From Mycobacterium paraseoulense (GTDB lineage: Bacteria > Actinomycetota > Actinomycetes > Mycobacteriales > Mycobacteriaceae), in assembly GCF_010731655.1 (NCBI RefSeq), contig NZ_AP022619.1, positions 3,038,001 to 3,102,000 of the forward strand: a stretch of 64,000 nucleotides of DNA. The letters run 5' to 3'. Every line of letters starts with the position of its first letter. Positions within the stretch are counted from its first letter, which is position 1. The notes under the pieces are model-generated. The model did not search any database. It was not told the origin of the DNA and saw only the letters and a list, made by a program, of their open reading frames with translations. A program made the translations under genes and the position numbers. Below are positions 27,274 to 35,990 of this stretch, one piece after another.

Positions 27274-29607
27274 TCAAAGCTTGCTGATCGGGGCGTGGTT
27301 GTGCATCAGCTTGACCCGTCCCGCGCTGCCGAAGTCGATGAGGGACATGGCGGATTCACCGACCCCGGAAACTTCCTCGACCCGTCCAAGCCCGTACTTG
27401 TCGTGCGTCACCCGGTCGCCCGGCTCGAGCACCAGCAGCGGGCGCTTGCCCGCGCCGGAGCGGGTCGGGGCCGCGCGCGGGGTACCGAACCGCCCGGCGC
27501 CGCTCACCGGCGCGCTGAACGAGGGGGCCGGCGCGGTGCGCCGCCACTCGATGAGTTCCTGCGGAATCTCGCGCAGGAAGCGGGATTCCGGGTTCAGCAT
27601 GGGCTGGCCCCAGGAGGACCGCACGATGGCCCTGCTCACATACAGCCGCTGACGGGCGCGGGTGATGCCGACGTAAGCCAGCCGCCGCTCCTCGGACAGT
27701 TCGACCGGGTCGTCCAGCGCCCGCATGTGCGGGAACATCCCGTCCTCCCAGCCGGCGACGAACACCACGGGGAACTCCAGCCCCTTGGCCGTGTGCAGCG
27801 TCATCAAGGTGACCATGCCGGCGTCGTTCTCGGGTATCTCGTCACTGTCTGACACCAGCGAGACGCGTTCCAGGAATTCGGCGAGTACACCGGTTACCGG
27901 CACGTCTTCGTCGTCCGGGGCCTGCAGCGACTCGTCCAGCGCGGCGGCGTTGGCCCGGTCGGTGCTGAATTCGTGTGCCACGCTGACGAGTTCGTTGAGG
28001 TTGTCCAAGCGGGCCAGCTCCTGCGGGTCGGTGGAGGACTCCAACTCCCGCCGATAGCCGGTACGTTCGAGCACCGACTCGACCAGGTCACCGAGATCCT
28101 CGTCGAGGCGGCCCCTGAGCTCGTCGAGCAGCTCGACGAACCCGGCGATCGCCTTCTCCGCGCGTGAATTGAGCATCGGCACTTTGCCTTCGGCGGCGGC
28201 CACCAGCGCGTCGGCGAAACTTGCGCCGGTGTTCTCCGCGTACACCGCCACGCAGGCCTCGGCACGATCCCCGATGCCGCGGCGCGGGGTGTTGAGGATG
28301 CGGCGCATGCTCACCGCATCGCCGGGGTTGTCCAGCACCCGCAGGTAGGCGACGATGTCGCGGATCTCTTTGCGCTCGTAGAAGCGCACTCCCCCAACGA
28401 CTTTGTAGGGGATGCCGGCGCGGATGAACACCTCTTCGAACGACCGCGACGAGTTGTTGGTGCGGTAGAACACCGCCACGTCGTTGTAGGTGATCTCACC
28501 CCGATCGGCGAGCGCGTCGATCTCCTCGGCCACGAACCTGGCCTCGTCGTGCTCGTTGTCCGCGACGTAGCCGACGATCAATTCGCCGGCGCCGGCGTCG
28601 GTCCACAGCCGCTTGTCCCGACGTCCGGAATTACGGGCGATCACCGAGTTGGCGGCCGACAGGATGTTCTGCGTCGAGCGGTAATTCTGTTCCAGGAGAA
28701 TGGTTATCGCGTCCGGATAGTCGCGTTCGAAGTCCTCGATGTTGCGGATGGTCGCACCGCGGAACGCATAGATCGATTGATCGGCGTCACCGACCACGCA
28801 CAATTCCGCCGGCGGCACGTCGTCGGGCGACTCCGCCGCGTCGTGACCGACCAGTTCCCGCACCAGCACGTACTGCGCGTGGTTGGTGTCCTGATACTCG
28901 TCGACCAGGACATGACGGAACCGCCGCCGGTAGTGCTGAGCGATCTGCGGGAAGGCCCGCAGCACCGCGACGGTCTCACCGATCAGGTCGTCGAAGTCCA
29001 GCGCGTTCGCCGCACGCAGTCGCCGCTGGTACTCGCCGTAGACGGAGGCCACGGTGCGGCTCAGGTCGTCGGAATCATCCGTCAGTTTGGCGACCGCCTC
29101 GGCGGGGTCGATCAGCTCGTTCTTCAGATTGGAGATCGCGTTGGCCAGCAGCCGAGGTGAGTAGCGCTTGATGTCGAGCCCCATGTCGCGCCCGATCATC
29201 TGCAGCAGGCGGCGGGAATCGTCGGCGTCATAGATCGAGAAGTTGGAGTTGAGCCCTTCGATCAACGACGCCTGGTTGCGCAGGATGCGCACGCAGGTCG
29301 AGTGGAAGGTGGACACCCACATGGCGCGGGCGCGGTTGCCCACCAGCCGTACCACGCGTTCGCGCATCTCGGCCGCGGCCTTGTTGGTGAAGGTGATGGC
29401 CAGAATTTGGCCCACCCCGACGCCGCGCGCCGCGATGAGATAGGCGATGCGGCGCGTCAGCACCGCGGTCTTGCCCGACCCCGCCCCCGCGACGATCAAC
29501 AGCGGCGAGCCCTCGTGCACCACCGCCTTGCGCTGCTGCGGGTTGAGGCCTTCGAGCAGCTGATCTGCTTCGGAGGCCAGATTGGCATCGGTTGCGTACA
29601 CACTCAT
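27274..29607 (-). CDS. uvrD1: ATP-dependent DNA helicase UvrD1 (PcrA-like)
   Basis: 777-residue superfamily 1A 3'-5' helicase acting in nucleotide-excision repair and, in mycobacteria, with Ku. Motifs seen: Q-motif LNPQQRKAV, Walker A GAGSGKT (about 41-47), motif Ia ITFTNKAAAEM, motif II VDEYQDTN (about 235-242), motif III GDADQSIYAFRGA, motif IV QNYRST, motif VI YVGITRARQRLYV. The C-terminal tail GDRVTHDKYGLGRVEEV is the Tudor-like RNA-polymerase-binding extension. A cysteine at residue 452 (RAEACVAVY) is at the place where M. tuberculosis UvrD1 has the redox cysteine that controls dimerisation, as far as I recall its numbering (C451). Confidence 0.97.
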   Translation of the reverse strand: MSVYATDANLASEADQLLEGLNPQQRKAVVHEGSPLLIVAGAGSGKTAVLTRRIAYLIAARGVGVGQILAITFTNKAAAEMRERVVRLVGNRARAMWVSTFHSTCVRILRNQASLIEGLNSNFSIYDADDSRRLLQMIGRDMGLDIKRYSPRLLANAISNLKNELIDPAEAVAKLTDDSDDLSRTVASVYGEYQRRLRAANALDFDDLIGETVAVLRAFPQIAQHYRRRFRHVLVDEYQDTNHAQYVLVRELVGHDAAESPDDVPPAELCVVGDADQSIYAFRGATIRNIEDFERDYPDAITILLEQNYRSTQNILSAANSVIARNSGRRDKRLWTDAGAGELIVGYVADNEHDEARFVAEEIDALADRGEITYNDVAVFYRTNNSSRSFEEVFIRAGIPYKVVGGVRFYERKEIRDIVAYLRVLDNPGDAVSMRRILNTPRRGIGDRAEACVAVYAENTGASFADALVAAAEGKVPMLNSRAEKAIAGFVELLDELRGRLDEDLGDLVESVLERTGYRRELESSTDPQELARLDNLNELVSVAHEFSTDRANAAALDESLQAPDDEDVPVTGVLAEFLERVSLVSDSDEIPENDAGMVTLMTLHTAKGLEFPVVFVAGWEDGMFPHMRALDDPVELSEERRLAYVGITRARQRLYVSRAIVRSSWGQPMLNPESRFLREIPQELIEWRRTAPAPSFSAPVSGAGRFGTPRAAPTRSGAGKRPLLVLEPGDRVTHDKYGLGRVEEVSGVGESAMSLIDFGSAGRVKLMHNHAPISKL

Positions 29608-30158
29608 GTTGGTCCAAACTTACCGCCGCCCACCGACGCAACGCGCCAAGGCGTCAGACCAGGCTAATGCCCGGACGGCGGCGTCGGCGGGCAGATCACG
29701 GCCGCAAGACACGGGTGTTTCGCAATCCAATGCTGGCCCGTTTCAAAATGCCGACCAATTACACCCGCGTCGAAAAAGCCGCATAATTGCGTCGGAGTTT
29801 GCGCCTTCGCCGAATCCGGCACGGTCTCCCGCAAAACTCAATTTCACCTCCCATTAAGGAATTCCACACCGGCAAGCCACCGCGGCACGTGCGTCGCCGC
29901 GATTGAAGGCCGCGCGCTCCCGGCCCACCGCGATGGCGCAATGGCCAGCTCACGAATGCCTTTTTGCGCCTGACCTGTTATTAGTGGCACACTCGTTTGG
30001 TGCTCAACGCGCAGTGCGATCGGCAGCCCCGCACCCCGAACTGCCGCCGATTTTTCTACGGGTACCGGTTAGCGGTCCCCGTGGTCTAGCTGCTTTCGTC
30101 AGAGCCCCGTGGTCCGCTTCCGGACCGGGGCTCGTCTCTTTGTGAGGCCCGAAACCGG
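29608..30158. other. 551-base non-coding region between uvrD1 and chorismate mutase
   Basis: No credible protein-coding frame is present on either strand; the short open frames here lack ribosome-binding sites and mycobacterial codon bias. The central part (about 29720-29850) is noticeably AT-richer than its surroundings. The last 90 bases form the structured leader described separately. A small RNA or a long 5' untranslated region for the chorismate mutase gene is possible. Confidence 0.5.
30102..30133 (+). promoter_or_regulatory. Strong leader hairpin upstream of chorismate mutase
   Basis: GAGCCCCG-(TG)-GTCCG pairs with CGGAC-CGGGGCTC across a short loop, giving about 13 base pairs with a two-base bulge, ending 25 bases before the ATG at 30159. 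The left arm has a near-duplicate upstream (CCCCGTGGTC at 30077-30086 and again 30105-30114), so two mutually exclusive pairings with the right arm can be drawn. That layout is what an attenuator would look like. Confidence 0.45.
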
Positions 30159-30491
30159 ATGAGACCACAACCCCCACATCCCGAGAATGCGGAGTTAGCA
30201 GAGATGAAGGTTGAGACGGTGGAAACCCCCGAGACCGCCGACCCCGAAGAGTTGAGCATCGACGAGTTGCGCCACGAGATCGACCGCTTGGACGCCGAGA
30301 TCCTCGCCGCGGTGAAGCGGCGCACCGAGGTGTCCCGGGCGATCGGCAAGGTGCGGATGGCATCCGGCGGCACGCGGCTCGTCCACAGCCGCGAGATGAA
30401 GGTGATCGAGCGCTACAGCGAGCTCGGCCCCGACGGCAAGGACCTCGCGATCCTGCTGCTGAGGTTGGGCAGGGGCCGGCTCGGCCACTGA
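30159..30491 (+). CDS. Chorismate mutase, intracellular AroQ-delta type
   Basis: 110-residue enzyme converting chorismate to prephenate on the route to Phe and Tyr. The all-helical AroQ fold is evident from LRHEIDRLDAEILAAVKRR (H1 with the catalytic Arg/Lys set), KVRMASGGTRLVHSREMKV, and the conserved C-terminal LGRGRLGH. The C-terminal tail is the part that, in M. tuberculosis Rv0948c, contacts DAHP synthase, which activates this otherwise weak mutase. The variable N-terminus (residues 1-30) is acidic; an internal ATG (30204) would also give a functional protein. Confidence 0.94.
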   Translation: MRPQPPHPENAELAEMKVETVETPETADPEELSIDELRHEIDRLDAEILAAVKRRTEVSRAIGKVRMASGGTRLVHSREMKVIERYSELGPDGKDLAILLLRLGRGRLGH

Positions 30492-30670
30492 GCCCGCCCG
30501 CCGCGCCCGGTCCCCCGCAAGCGGGAGGTGCCCCCAGCGCCGCGCTTGCGACCGTCACACGAACCAATCGTGACGGCCCGCCGCGCCCGGCTACGCCGCG
30601 CTTGCGACCGTCACACGAACCAATCGTGACGGCCCGCCGCGCCCGGCTACGCCGCGCTTGCGACCGTCAC
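30492..30670 (+). repeat. 56-base tandem repeat with a nested second repeat element
   Basis: Two full 56-base units (30539-30594 and 30595-30650) are followed by a 20-base partial unit (30651-30670), directly upstream of pgi. Each unit holds an inverted pair CCGTCAC/GTGACGG with an 11-base loop. In a first, older-looking copy (30492-30551) the core is interrupted at about 30511 by a 26-base insert that forms its own hairpin (CCCGC-AA-GCGGG). A 37-base core of the unit recurs, inverted, at 41173-41209. Confidence 0.85.
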
Positions 30671-30682
30671 TAGGGTCGGGGT

Positions 30683-32347
30683 ATGACCCCCGTGCAAAGC
30701 CTCCCCGACATCACCGCCACCCCAGCGTGGGATGCCCTGCGCAGGCATCACGAACAGATCGGCGCGACGCATCTGCGTCAGTTGTTCGACGAGGATCCCG
30801 ACCGCGGCCGCGAACTGACCGTCTCGGTCGGCGACCTCTACATCGACTACAGCAAACACCGCATCACGCGAGAGACGCTGCGGCTACTCATCGATCTCGC
30901 GCGCACGGCTAACCTCGAAGAGCGCCGCGACCAGATGTTCGCCGGCACGCACATCAACGTCTCGGAGGACCGGGCGGTGTTGCACACCGCGCTGCGGCTG
31001 CCCCGGGACGCCGAACTGATCGTCGACGGCCGCAACGTCGTAGAGGACGTGCACGCCGTGCTGGACCGGATGGGCGACTTCACCGACCGGTTACGCAGCG
31101 GTGAATGGACCGGGGCCACCGGGAAAAGAATCACCACGGTGGTCAACATCGGCATCGGCGGATCGGATCTGGGTCCGGTGATGGTCTACCAGGCGCTGCG
31201 CCATTACGCCGATGCCGGGATCTCCGCCCGCTTCGTCTCCAACGTCGACCCCGCCGACCTGATCGCCACCCTCGCCGACTTGGACCCCGCCACAACGCTT
31301 TTCATCGTCGCGTCGAAGACGTTCTCCACGCTGGAAACCCTGACCAACGCGACCGCGGCGCGCCGCTGGCTGACCGACGCGCTCGGCGATGCCGCGGTGG
31401 CCAAGCACTTCGTGGCCGTCTCCACCAACAAGCGGCTGGTCGACGACTTCGGCATCAACACCGACAACATGTTCGGCTTCTGGGATTGGGTCGGTGGACG
31501 GTACTCGGTCGACTCGGCGATCGGGCTGTCGGTGATGGCGGCCATCGGCAAGGAGGCCTTCGCCGATTTCTTGTCCGGATTCCACATCGTGGACCGGCAT
31601 TTCAAGACCGCCCCGCTGGAATCCAACGCGCCGGCGCTCCTCGGGCTGATCGGGCTGTGGTACTCCAACTTCATGGGCGCCCAATCTCGCGCGGTGCTGC
31701 CCTATTCCAACGACTTGGCGCGATTCGCGGCGTATCTGCAACAGCTGACGATGGAATCCAACGGCAAGTCGACCCGCGCCGACGGCACTCCGGTGACCAC
31801 CGACACCGGCGAAATCTTCTGGGGCGAGCCGGGAACCAACGGCCAGCATGCCTTCTACCAATTGCTGCATCAGGGCACCCGGCTGGTGCCGGCCGACTTC
31901 ATCGGCTTCAGCCAGCCCCTCGACGACCTGCCCACGGTCGAGGGCACCGGCAGCATGCACGACCTGCTGATGAGCAACTTCTTCGCCCAGACCCAGGTGC
32001 TGGCGTTCGGCAAGAGCGCCGAGGAGATCGCCGCCGAAGGCACGCCGGCCGACATCGTGCCGCACAAGGTGATGCCCGGCAACCGGCCGTCGACCTCGAT
32101 CCTGGCCGACCGGCTCACGCCGTCGGTGCTGGGCCAGCTGATCGCGCTCTACGAGCACCAGGTCTTCACCGAGGGCGTCGTCTGGGGCATCGACTCGTTC
32201 GACCAGTGGGGCGTGGAGCTGGGCAAAACGCAGGCCAAGGCGTTGCTGCCGGTGATCACGTCCGACAACTCGCCGGCGCCGCAGTCCGACAGCTCGACCG
32301 ATGCGCTGGTGCGGCGTTACCGGACGGAACGCGGGAGGGTCGGCTAA
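30683..32347 (+). CDS. pgi: Glucose-6-phosphate isomerase
   Basis: 554-residue glycolytic/gluconeogenic isomerase interconverting glucose-6-phosphate and fructose-6-phosphate. Family signatures are intact: [18 protein letters not shown] near residue 155, [15 protein letters not shown] near 210, the catalytic Glu/His region [18 protein letters not shown] near 390, and the C-terminal signature [14 protein letters not shown] around 510. ATG 30683 lies only 13 bases after the repeat block, so the pgi promoter must lie inside or upstream of those repeats. Confidence 0.98.
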   Translation: MTPVQSLPDITATPAWDALRRHHEQIGATHLRQLFDEDPDRGRELTVSVGDLYIDYSKHRITRETLRLLIDLARTANLEERRDQMFAGTHINVSEDRAVLHTALRLPRDAELIVDGRNVVEDVHAVLDRMGDFTDRLRSGEWTGATGKRITTVVNIGIGGSDLGPVMVYQALRHYADAGISARFVSNVDPADLIATLADLDPATTLFIVASKTFSTLETLTNATAARRWLTDALGDAAVAKHFVAVSTNKRLVDDFGINTDNMFGFWDWVGGRYSVDSAIGLSVMAAIGKEAFADFLSGFHIVDRHFKTAPLESNAPALLGLIGLWYSNFMGAQSRAVLPYSNDLARFAAYLQQLTMESNGKSTRADGTPVTTDTGEIFWGEPGTNGQHAFYQLLHQGTRLVPADFIGFSQPLDDLPTVEGTGSMHDLLMSNFFAQTQVLAFGKSAEEIAAEGTPADIVPHKVMPGNRPSTSILADRLTPSVLGQLIALYEHQVFTEGVVWGIDSFDQWGVELGKTQAKALLPVITSDNSPAPQSDSSTDALVRRYRTERGRVG

Positions 32348-32353
32348 TCGGGC

Positions 32354-32968
32354 TCAACCGGTTCGACTCATGACGTCGGAGCCCAGCCGCCGCACGAAGG
32401 TGCGCAACCGGTCGACGGTCGCGGTCTCCGGGTCAGACAGGTGAAGCTGCAGCAGTTCGCGACCCGCAGCGTGCAGGATCCGCGCGGTGTATTCGGGATC
32501 GTGTACGTGCGGGTTGATGCGCAGCAGTTCGGTGACGAAAAACTTCAGCACCACGGCCTGAGATTGAGCCAGCCGGGCATACAACTCCGGCGGGGCGCCT
32601 TGCGGCGGGAACAAGAACAGCCGCCACGTCGCGGGATGGGCGTCCACCGCGGCCAGCACACCGTCGAACGCGACCATCAGCGATTGGTCAACGGCGACCG
32701 CATCCAATCCGGAGATCGCTTCGGCGAACTGGGCGCCGGCCCGGGCCGCCTCACGGTCGATGAGTGCGACGAACAGCCCGGCCGGGTCGCCGAACAGCTG
32801 ATAGATCAACGACCGATTGATGCCGGCCGTCTCGGCGATGCGGTTCGGTGTTGCCGCGTGGAACCCCTCGGCGTCGACGATCGCGTGCGCGACGTCGAGG
32901 ATCTGCCGGCGCCGGCCTTCGGCCGTCATGCGCCGCTTCGGGTTGCCCACAGTCACGCTTGACAGCAT
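32354..32968 (-). CDS. TetR-family transcriptional regulator
   Basis: 204-residue repressor-type protein with an N-terminal helix-turn-helix (RRRQILDVAHAIVDAEGFHA, ATPNRIAETAGINRSLIYQLF) and a ligand-binding C-terminal domain. The open frame extends to a GTG at 32995, but that codon lies inside the operator palindrome, so I favour ATG 32968; a further ATG at 32929 is possible. It is divergent from the MpaB-family oxygenase gene at 33022 across a 53-base gap almost filled by a 35-base palindrome, the classic layout of a self- and neighbour-regulating TetR protein. Confidence 0.85.
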   Translation of the reverse strand: MLSSVTVGNPKRRMTAEGRRRQILDVAHAIVDAEGFHAATPNRIAETAGINRSLIYQLFGDPAGLFVALIDREAARAGAQFAEAISGLDAVAVDQSLMVAFDGVLAAVDAHPATWRLFLFPPQGAPPELYARLAQSQAVVLKFFVTELLRINPHVHDPEYTARILHAAGRELLQLHLSDPETATVDRLRTFVRRLGSDVMSRTG

Positions 32969-32970
32969 AA

Positions 32971-33005
32971 CTAACGACTTGTGAGTATTGCTCACAGATT
33001 GTTAG
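32971..33005. promoter_or_regulatory. Imperfect 35-base palindromic operator between TetR and oxygenase genes
   Basis: Core TGTGAG-N5-CTCACA (32980-32996) is flanked by CTAAC (32971-32975) and GTTAG (33001-33005). The 15-base arms match at 12 positions around a five-base centre. Lying between divergent starts, it is very probably the operator of the adjacent TetR protein. Confidence 0.75.
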
Positions 33006-33021
33006 TTAATGGGAGGCAGCG

Positions 33022-34341
33022 ATGGTCACGTACTACCCCGAACTCGCGCGGCGGGTCCGCAGCCAGCGCGACCTGCTGCCCGACCTCTACGGAGATTTCG
33101 ACTTCGACAGGCGACCGGATCGCCTGGCCACCGAGCCCGACGCCGACTCCGCCCTGCCCACCTGGATCGCCGACCGCGCACCGATTCTGGAAGACGACCG
33201 CGTCGTCGAGTTGATGAGCACGGCCACCCTGCTCGGCGACGTCGTCGCGGATCCCTATGCGGCCCTGATGAACTCGCACAGCGTCACGCACCTGATCGAG
33301 ATGCTCAAGACGGCCTGCCGCGAGGGGATCGAGGCGGTGGCCGACGCGCCGCCCGAACTGGCGGCGTTCATCGCCGCCATGGAGGCCACCCCGGCATGGA
33401 TCGACTTCGACCTGGTCCGGGAGGGCGCTCGCCAAGAACGCATCCCCGCGGCGCTGCTGGCTCCATTCATCACGCGCGGGGCCTTCATCGCGACTTTCAC
33501 CAACACCTACGCCGCGCTGCCGATGGCGCTGACCGGTGCGCTCTCGGGCAAGCGGGCAGCGCGCCGCGTCAACGAGACTGCCAGCTTCTTCGCCGTCACC
33601 ACACTGCCCGGCGCGCTGGACCGCTATGGCCCCGGCTTTGAAGCCGCCGCGATGGTTCGGCTGATGCACTCGATGGTCCGCTACAACGCCCTCAAGAGAT
33701 CCGACAAGTGGGATACGGCCATCTACGGCATGCCGGTACCCCAGGTCGATCAGATGCCGGCCGGAATGATCGGCCAGTACCTGTTGGCCCGCAAGGCGCG
33801 CCAGCAGGGCCGCACGGAGTTCACCGCCGAAGAACGCGCCGTGGTCGAATTCGCCAGGTATCGCTGCTTTCTGCTCGGGTTGCCGGAGGAACTGCTGCCC
33901 GCTGAACCCGCCGACATCATCCATGTCATGCATGCCCGATCGGCACTGCTGCGCGACGGGTTCGACAGCATCTGCCAAGAACTCGTCCGCGGCACAATGG
34001 CGGCCTACCTGCGCCCCGGCACCTCCTTGTTCGACCGTTGCGCCGAGGCGGTCGAAAAGAGCTTCAGCAAGCTCACGTTCGTTCGCACCTTCTGCAACGG
34101 CGACCGGGAGATCGCCGAGGCCATGGGCGTCTCGATGGGGCCGACGGATCTGCTGCGCGTCGCCCTCACCGCGCCATTCATCATCGGGCGGTTCAACGTC
34201 GTGAGCCAGGCCAGCCGCATTCCCGTGCTCCGCGACATCACCGACGCCTATGTGATCGGGTTGCTCAAGCTGCGGCTAGCCACTTATGGCAAGCCCGAAT
34301 TCACCACCGACGCAACTCATTACACGCCAGTCCCGCACTAG
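33022..34341 (+). CDS. MpaB-family oxygenase (DUF2236 / rubber-oxygenase catalytic domain)
   Basis: 439-residue protein of the ER-bound oxygenase MpaB / latex-clearing (DUF2236) family. The all-helical core shows FITRGAFIATFTNTYAALPM near 160, RLMHSMVRYNALK near 220 (His candidate haem or metal ligand), and DIIHVMHARSALL near 300. There is no signal peptide, so it is predicted cytoplasmic. GGGAGG (33010-33015) is a good ribosome-binding site for ATG 33022. The family's only characterised members are fungal MpaB in mycophenolic acid synthesis and bacterial latex-clearing proteins, so an oxidative cleavage of an isoprenoid-like lipid is a guess from family only. Confidence 0.8.
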   Translation: MVTYYPELARRVRSQRDLLPDLYGDFDFDRRPDRLATEPDADSALPTWIADRAPILEDDRVVELMSTATLLGDVVADPYAALMNSHSVTHLIEMLKTACREGIEAVADAPPELAAFIAAMEATPAWIDFDLVREGARQERIPAALLAPFITRGAFIATFTNTYAALPMALTGALSGKRAARRVNETASFFAVTTLPGALDRYGPGFEAAAMVRLMHSMVRYNALKRSDKWDTAIYGMPVPQVDQMPAGMIGQYLLARKARQQGRTEFTAEERAVVEFARYRCFLLGLPEELLPAEPADIIHVMHARSALLRDGFDSICQELVRGTMAAYLRPGTSLFDRCAEAVEKSFSKLTFVRTFCNGDREIAEAMGVSMGPTDLLRVALTAPFIIGRFNVVSQASRIPVLRDITDAYVIGLLKLRLATYGKPEFTTDATHYTPVPH

Positions 34342-34342
34342 C

Positions 34343-35092
34343 TCAGGCGAACCACTTGGTGAGCGGGGGCGGCAGCACCCGCATCACCTGGACCAGCGGC
34401 GCCCACGGCCACCACGGCACCGCGGCCCGGCCGGACTCGCGCTCGATGGCCGCGACGAGCGCGTTGACGCCAGTCTCGTTGTCCACCATCAACATTGTGC
34501 TGTTCGACTTGGCCGTCATCTCCGACTCGATGTACCCGGGTTCGATGACCGACACCCTGATCGGGCCCTTGGCGTACTCGGCGCGCAGCGACTCACCCAG
34601 CGAGCTCAACCCCGCCTTGCTCGCGGCGTAGGCGGCCTTGACGCCGGGCACTCCCTTGTTGCCGAGCACCGATGAGATCAGCACCAGATGACCCGAACCG
34701 TTCTTGTTGAACATCTCCAGCGCGGTCTCGATCTGCACGAGCGCGGCCACCAGGTTGGTCTCGATGGTCGCCTTGTTGGCCCACAGCTTGCCCGAGCCGA
34801 GCTTGGCGCCCTTGCCGATGCCGGCGTTGACGATGACCCGGTCGATGCCGCCGAGCTCGTCACTCAGTTCGCCGAAGACCTTCGGCACCTGCTCGTGGTC
34901 GTTGACGTCCAGCGCGGCGACGGCGATCTTGATGCCGGGATACCGTTGCGACAGTTCGGCTTTCAGCTCGTCGAGCCGGTCGGTGCGTCGGGCGCACAAC
35001 GCCAGGTCGCGGCCCTTGGCGGCGAAGGCACGCGCCATGCCGGCGCCCAGGCCGGAGCTGGCGCCCGTGATGAGGATCTTCTGACGAGTCAC
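34343..35092 (-). CDS. Short-chain dehydrogenase/reductase (Rv0945-like)
   Basis: 249-residue classical SDR. The cofactor motif TGASSGLGAGMARAFAAKG is at about residue 8; NAG is present in VIVNAGIGKGAK. The catalytic Ser/Tyr/Lys triad is SSVLGNKGVPGVKAAYAASKAG. The C-terminal tail VPWWPWAPLVQVMRVLPPP is hydrophobic and aromatic and may lie on the membrane. Start GTG 35092 begins VTRQKILITG; an upstream extension would run into the neighbouring fpg2 coding region. It is convergent with the MpaB-family gene (one-base gap). The substrate is unknown. Confidence 0.88.
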   Translation of the reverse strand: MTRQKILITGASSGLGAGMARAFAAKGRDLALCARRTDRLDELKAELSQRYPGIKIAVAALDVNDHEQVPKVFGELSDELGGIDRVIVNAGIGKGAKLGSGKLWANKATIETNLVAALVQIETALEMFNKNGSGHLVLISSVLGNKGVPGVKAAYAASKAGLSSLGESLRAEYAKGPIRVSVIEPGYIESEMTAKSNSTMLMVDNETGVNALVAAIERESGRAAVPWWPWAPLVQVMRVLPPPLTKWFA

Positions 35093-35121
35093 CCGGGCAG
35101 CATAGCGACCGCGGCCGTCGC

Positions 35122-35985
35122 CTACTTGAGCAGCCGCGACATCCGCCGGTCGGCCAGCACCTTGCCTCCGGTCTGGCACGTCGGACAGTACTGAAAAGAC
35201 TTGTCGGCGAAGGAAACTTCCCGCACGGTGTCCCCGCACACCGGGCAGGGCAGCCCGGCGCGCGCATGCACCCGCAGCCCGGAACGCTTCTCACCCTTGA
35301 GCGTGGCCGCCCCCTGGCCCACGGATCGGCTCACCGCGTCCCGCAGGACGGACACCATCGCGTCGTGCAGGGTGGTGAGCTGCTCGTCGGTGAGCTTGCC
35401 CGCGGTGGCGAACGGCGAGATCTTGGCCACGTGCAGGATCTCGTCGCTGTAGGCGTTGCCGATGCCGGCGATCACTTTCTGGTCGGTGATGACCGTCTTG
35501 ATCCGCCCGGTATTGCCGGCCAGCAGGCCCGCGAGATCGTCGGCGCTGAGCTCGAGCGCGTCGGGGCCGAGCGCGGCGATCCCGGGCACCAGTTGCGGAT
35601 CGTCGACCAGCCACACGGCCAGCCGCTTCTGGGTGCCGGCCTCGGTGAGGTCGAAGCCCGGCGCGTCGCCGGGCGTGCCGAGGTGCACCCGCAGCGCGAT
35701 CGGGCCCTTGCCCGGCCGCAGCGGCGCCGCGGCCAGCTTGTCCGACCAGCGCAGCCAGCCCGCCCGCGACAGGTGGGTGATCAGGAACAGCTCGCCCGCC
35801 TGCAGCCCGAGGTACTTGCCCCACCGCTGGGCCCCGGTCACGGGCCGGCCGTGCAGCGCGGTGGGTGGCGGGTCGAAGGTTTTCAGCACGGACAGCGCAC
35901 CGACATCGACGCGACCGATCGTCAAGCCGACGGCATGGCGGCGTAGATGGTCGGCCAGCGCTTCGACCTCGGGCAGTTCGGGCAC
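35122..35985 (-). CDS. Full-length Fpg/Nei-family DNA glycosylase (Fpg2, Rv0944-like)
   Basis: 287-residue bifunctional DNA glycosylase/AP lyase. With GTG as start, the mature N-terminus is PELPEVEAL, supplying the catalytic Pro and Glu of the Fpg/Nei family. The H2TH region contains VIAGIGNAYSDEILH, and the C-terminal zinc finger has two CxxC pairs (CPVCG and CPTCQ). In the finger, the Arg that usually precedes the last Cys pair (GR-x-T-x-C) is replaced by Lys (DKSFQYC), and the protein continues 17 residues beyond the finger. In M. tuberculosis the corresponding Rv0944 is, as I recall, a truncated remnant of about 158 residues. cobF ends five bases upstream. Confidence 0.9.
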   Translation of the reverse strand: MPELPEVEALADHLRRHAVGLTIGRVDVGALSVLKTFDPPPTALHGRPVTGAQRWGKYLGLQAGELFLITHLSRAGWLRWSDKLAAAPLRPGKGPIALRVHLGTPGDAPGFDLTEAGTQKRLAVWLVDDPQLVPGIAALGPDALELSADDLAGLLAGNTGRIKTVITDQKVIAGIGNAYSDEILHVAKISPFATAGKLTDEQLTTLHDAMVSVLRDAVSRSVGQGAATLKGEKRSGLRVHARAGLPCPVCGDTVREVSFADKSFQYCPTCQTGGKVLADRRMSRLLK

Positions 35986-35990
35986 GCCCT

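Noticed and set aside
30539-30670. Possible CRISPR array
   Set aside because: Units are directly adjacent 56-base tandem repeats with identical content and no unique spacers; no cas genes nearby.
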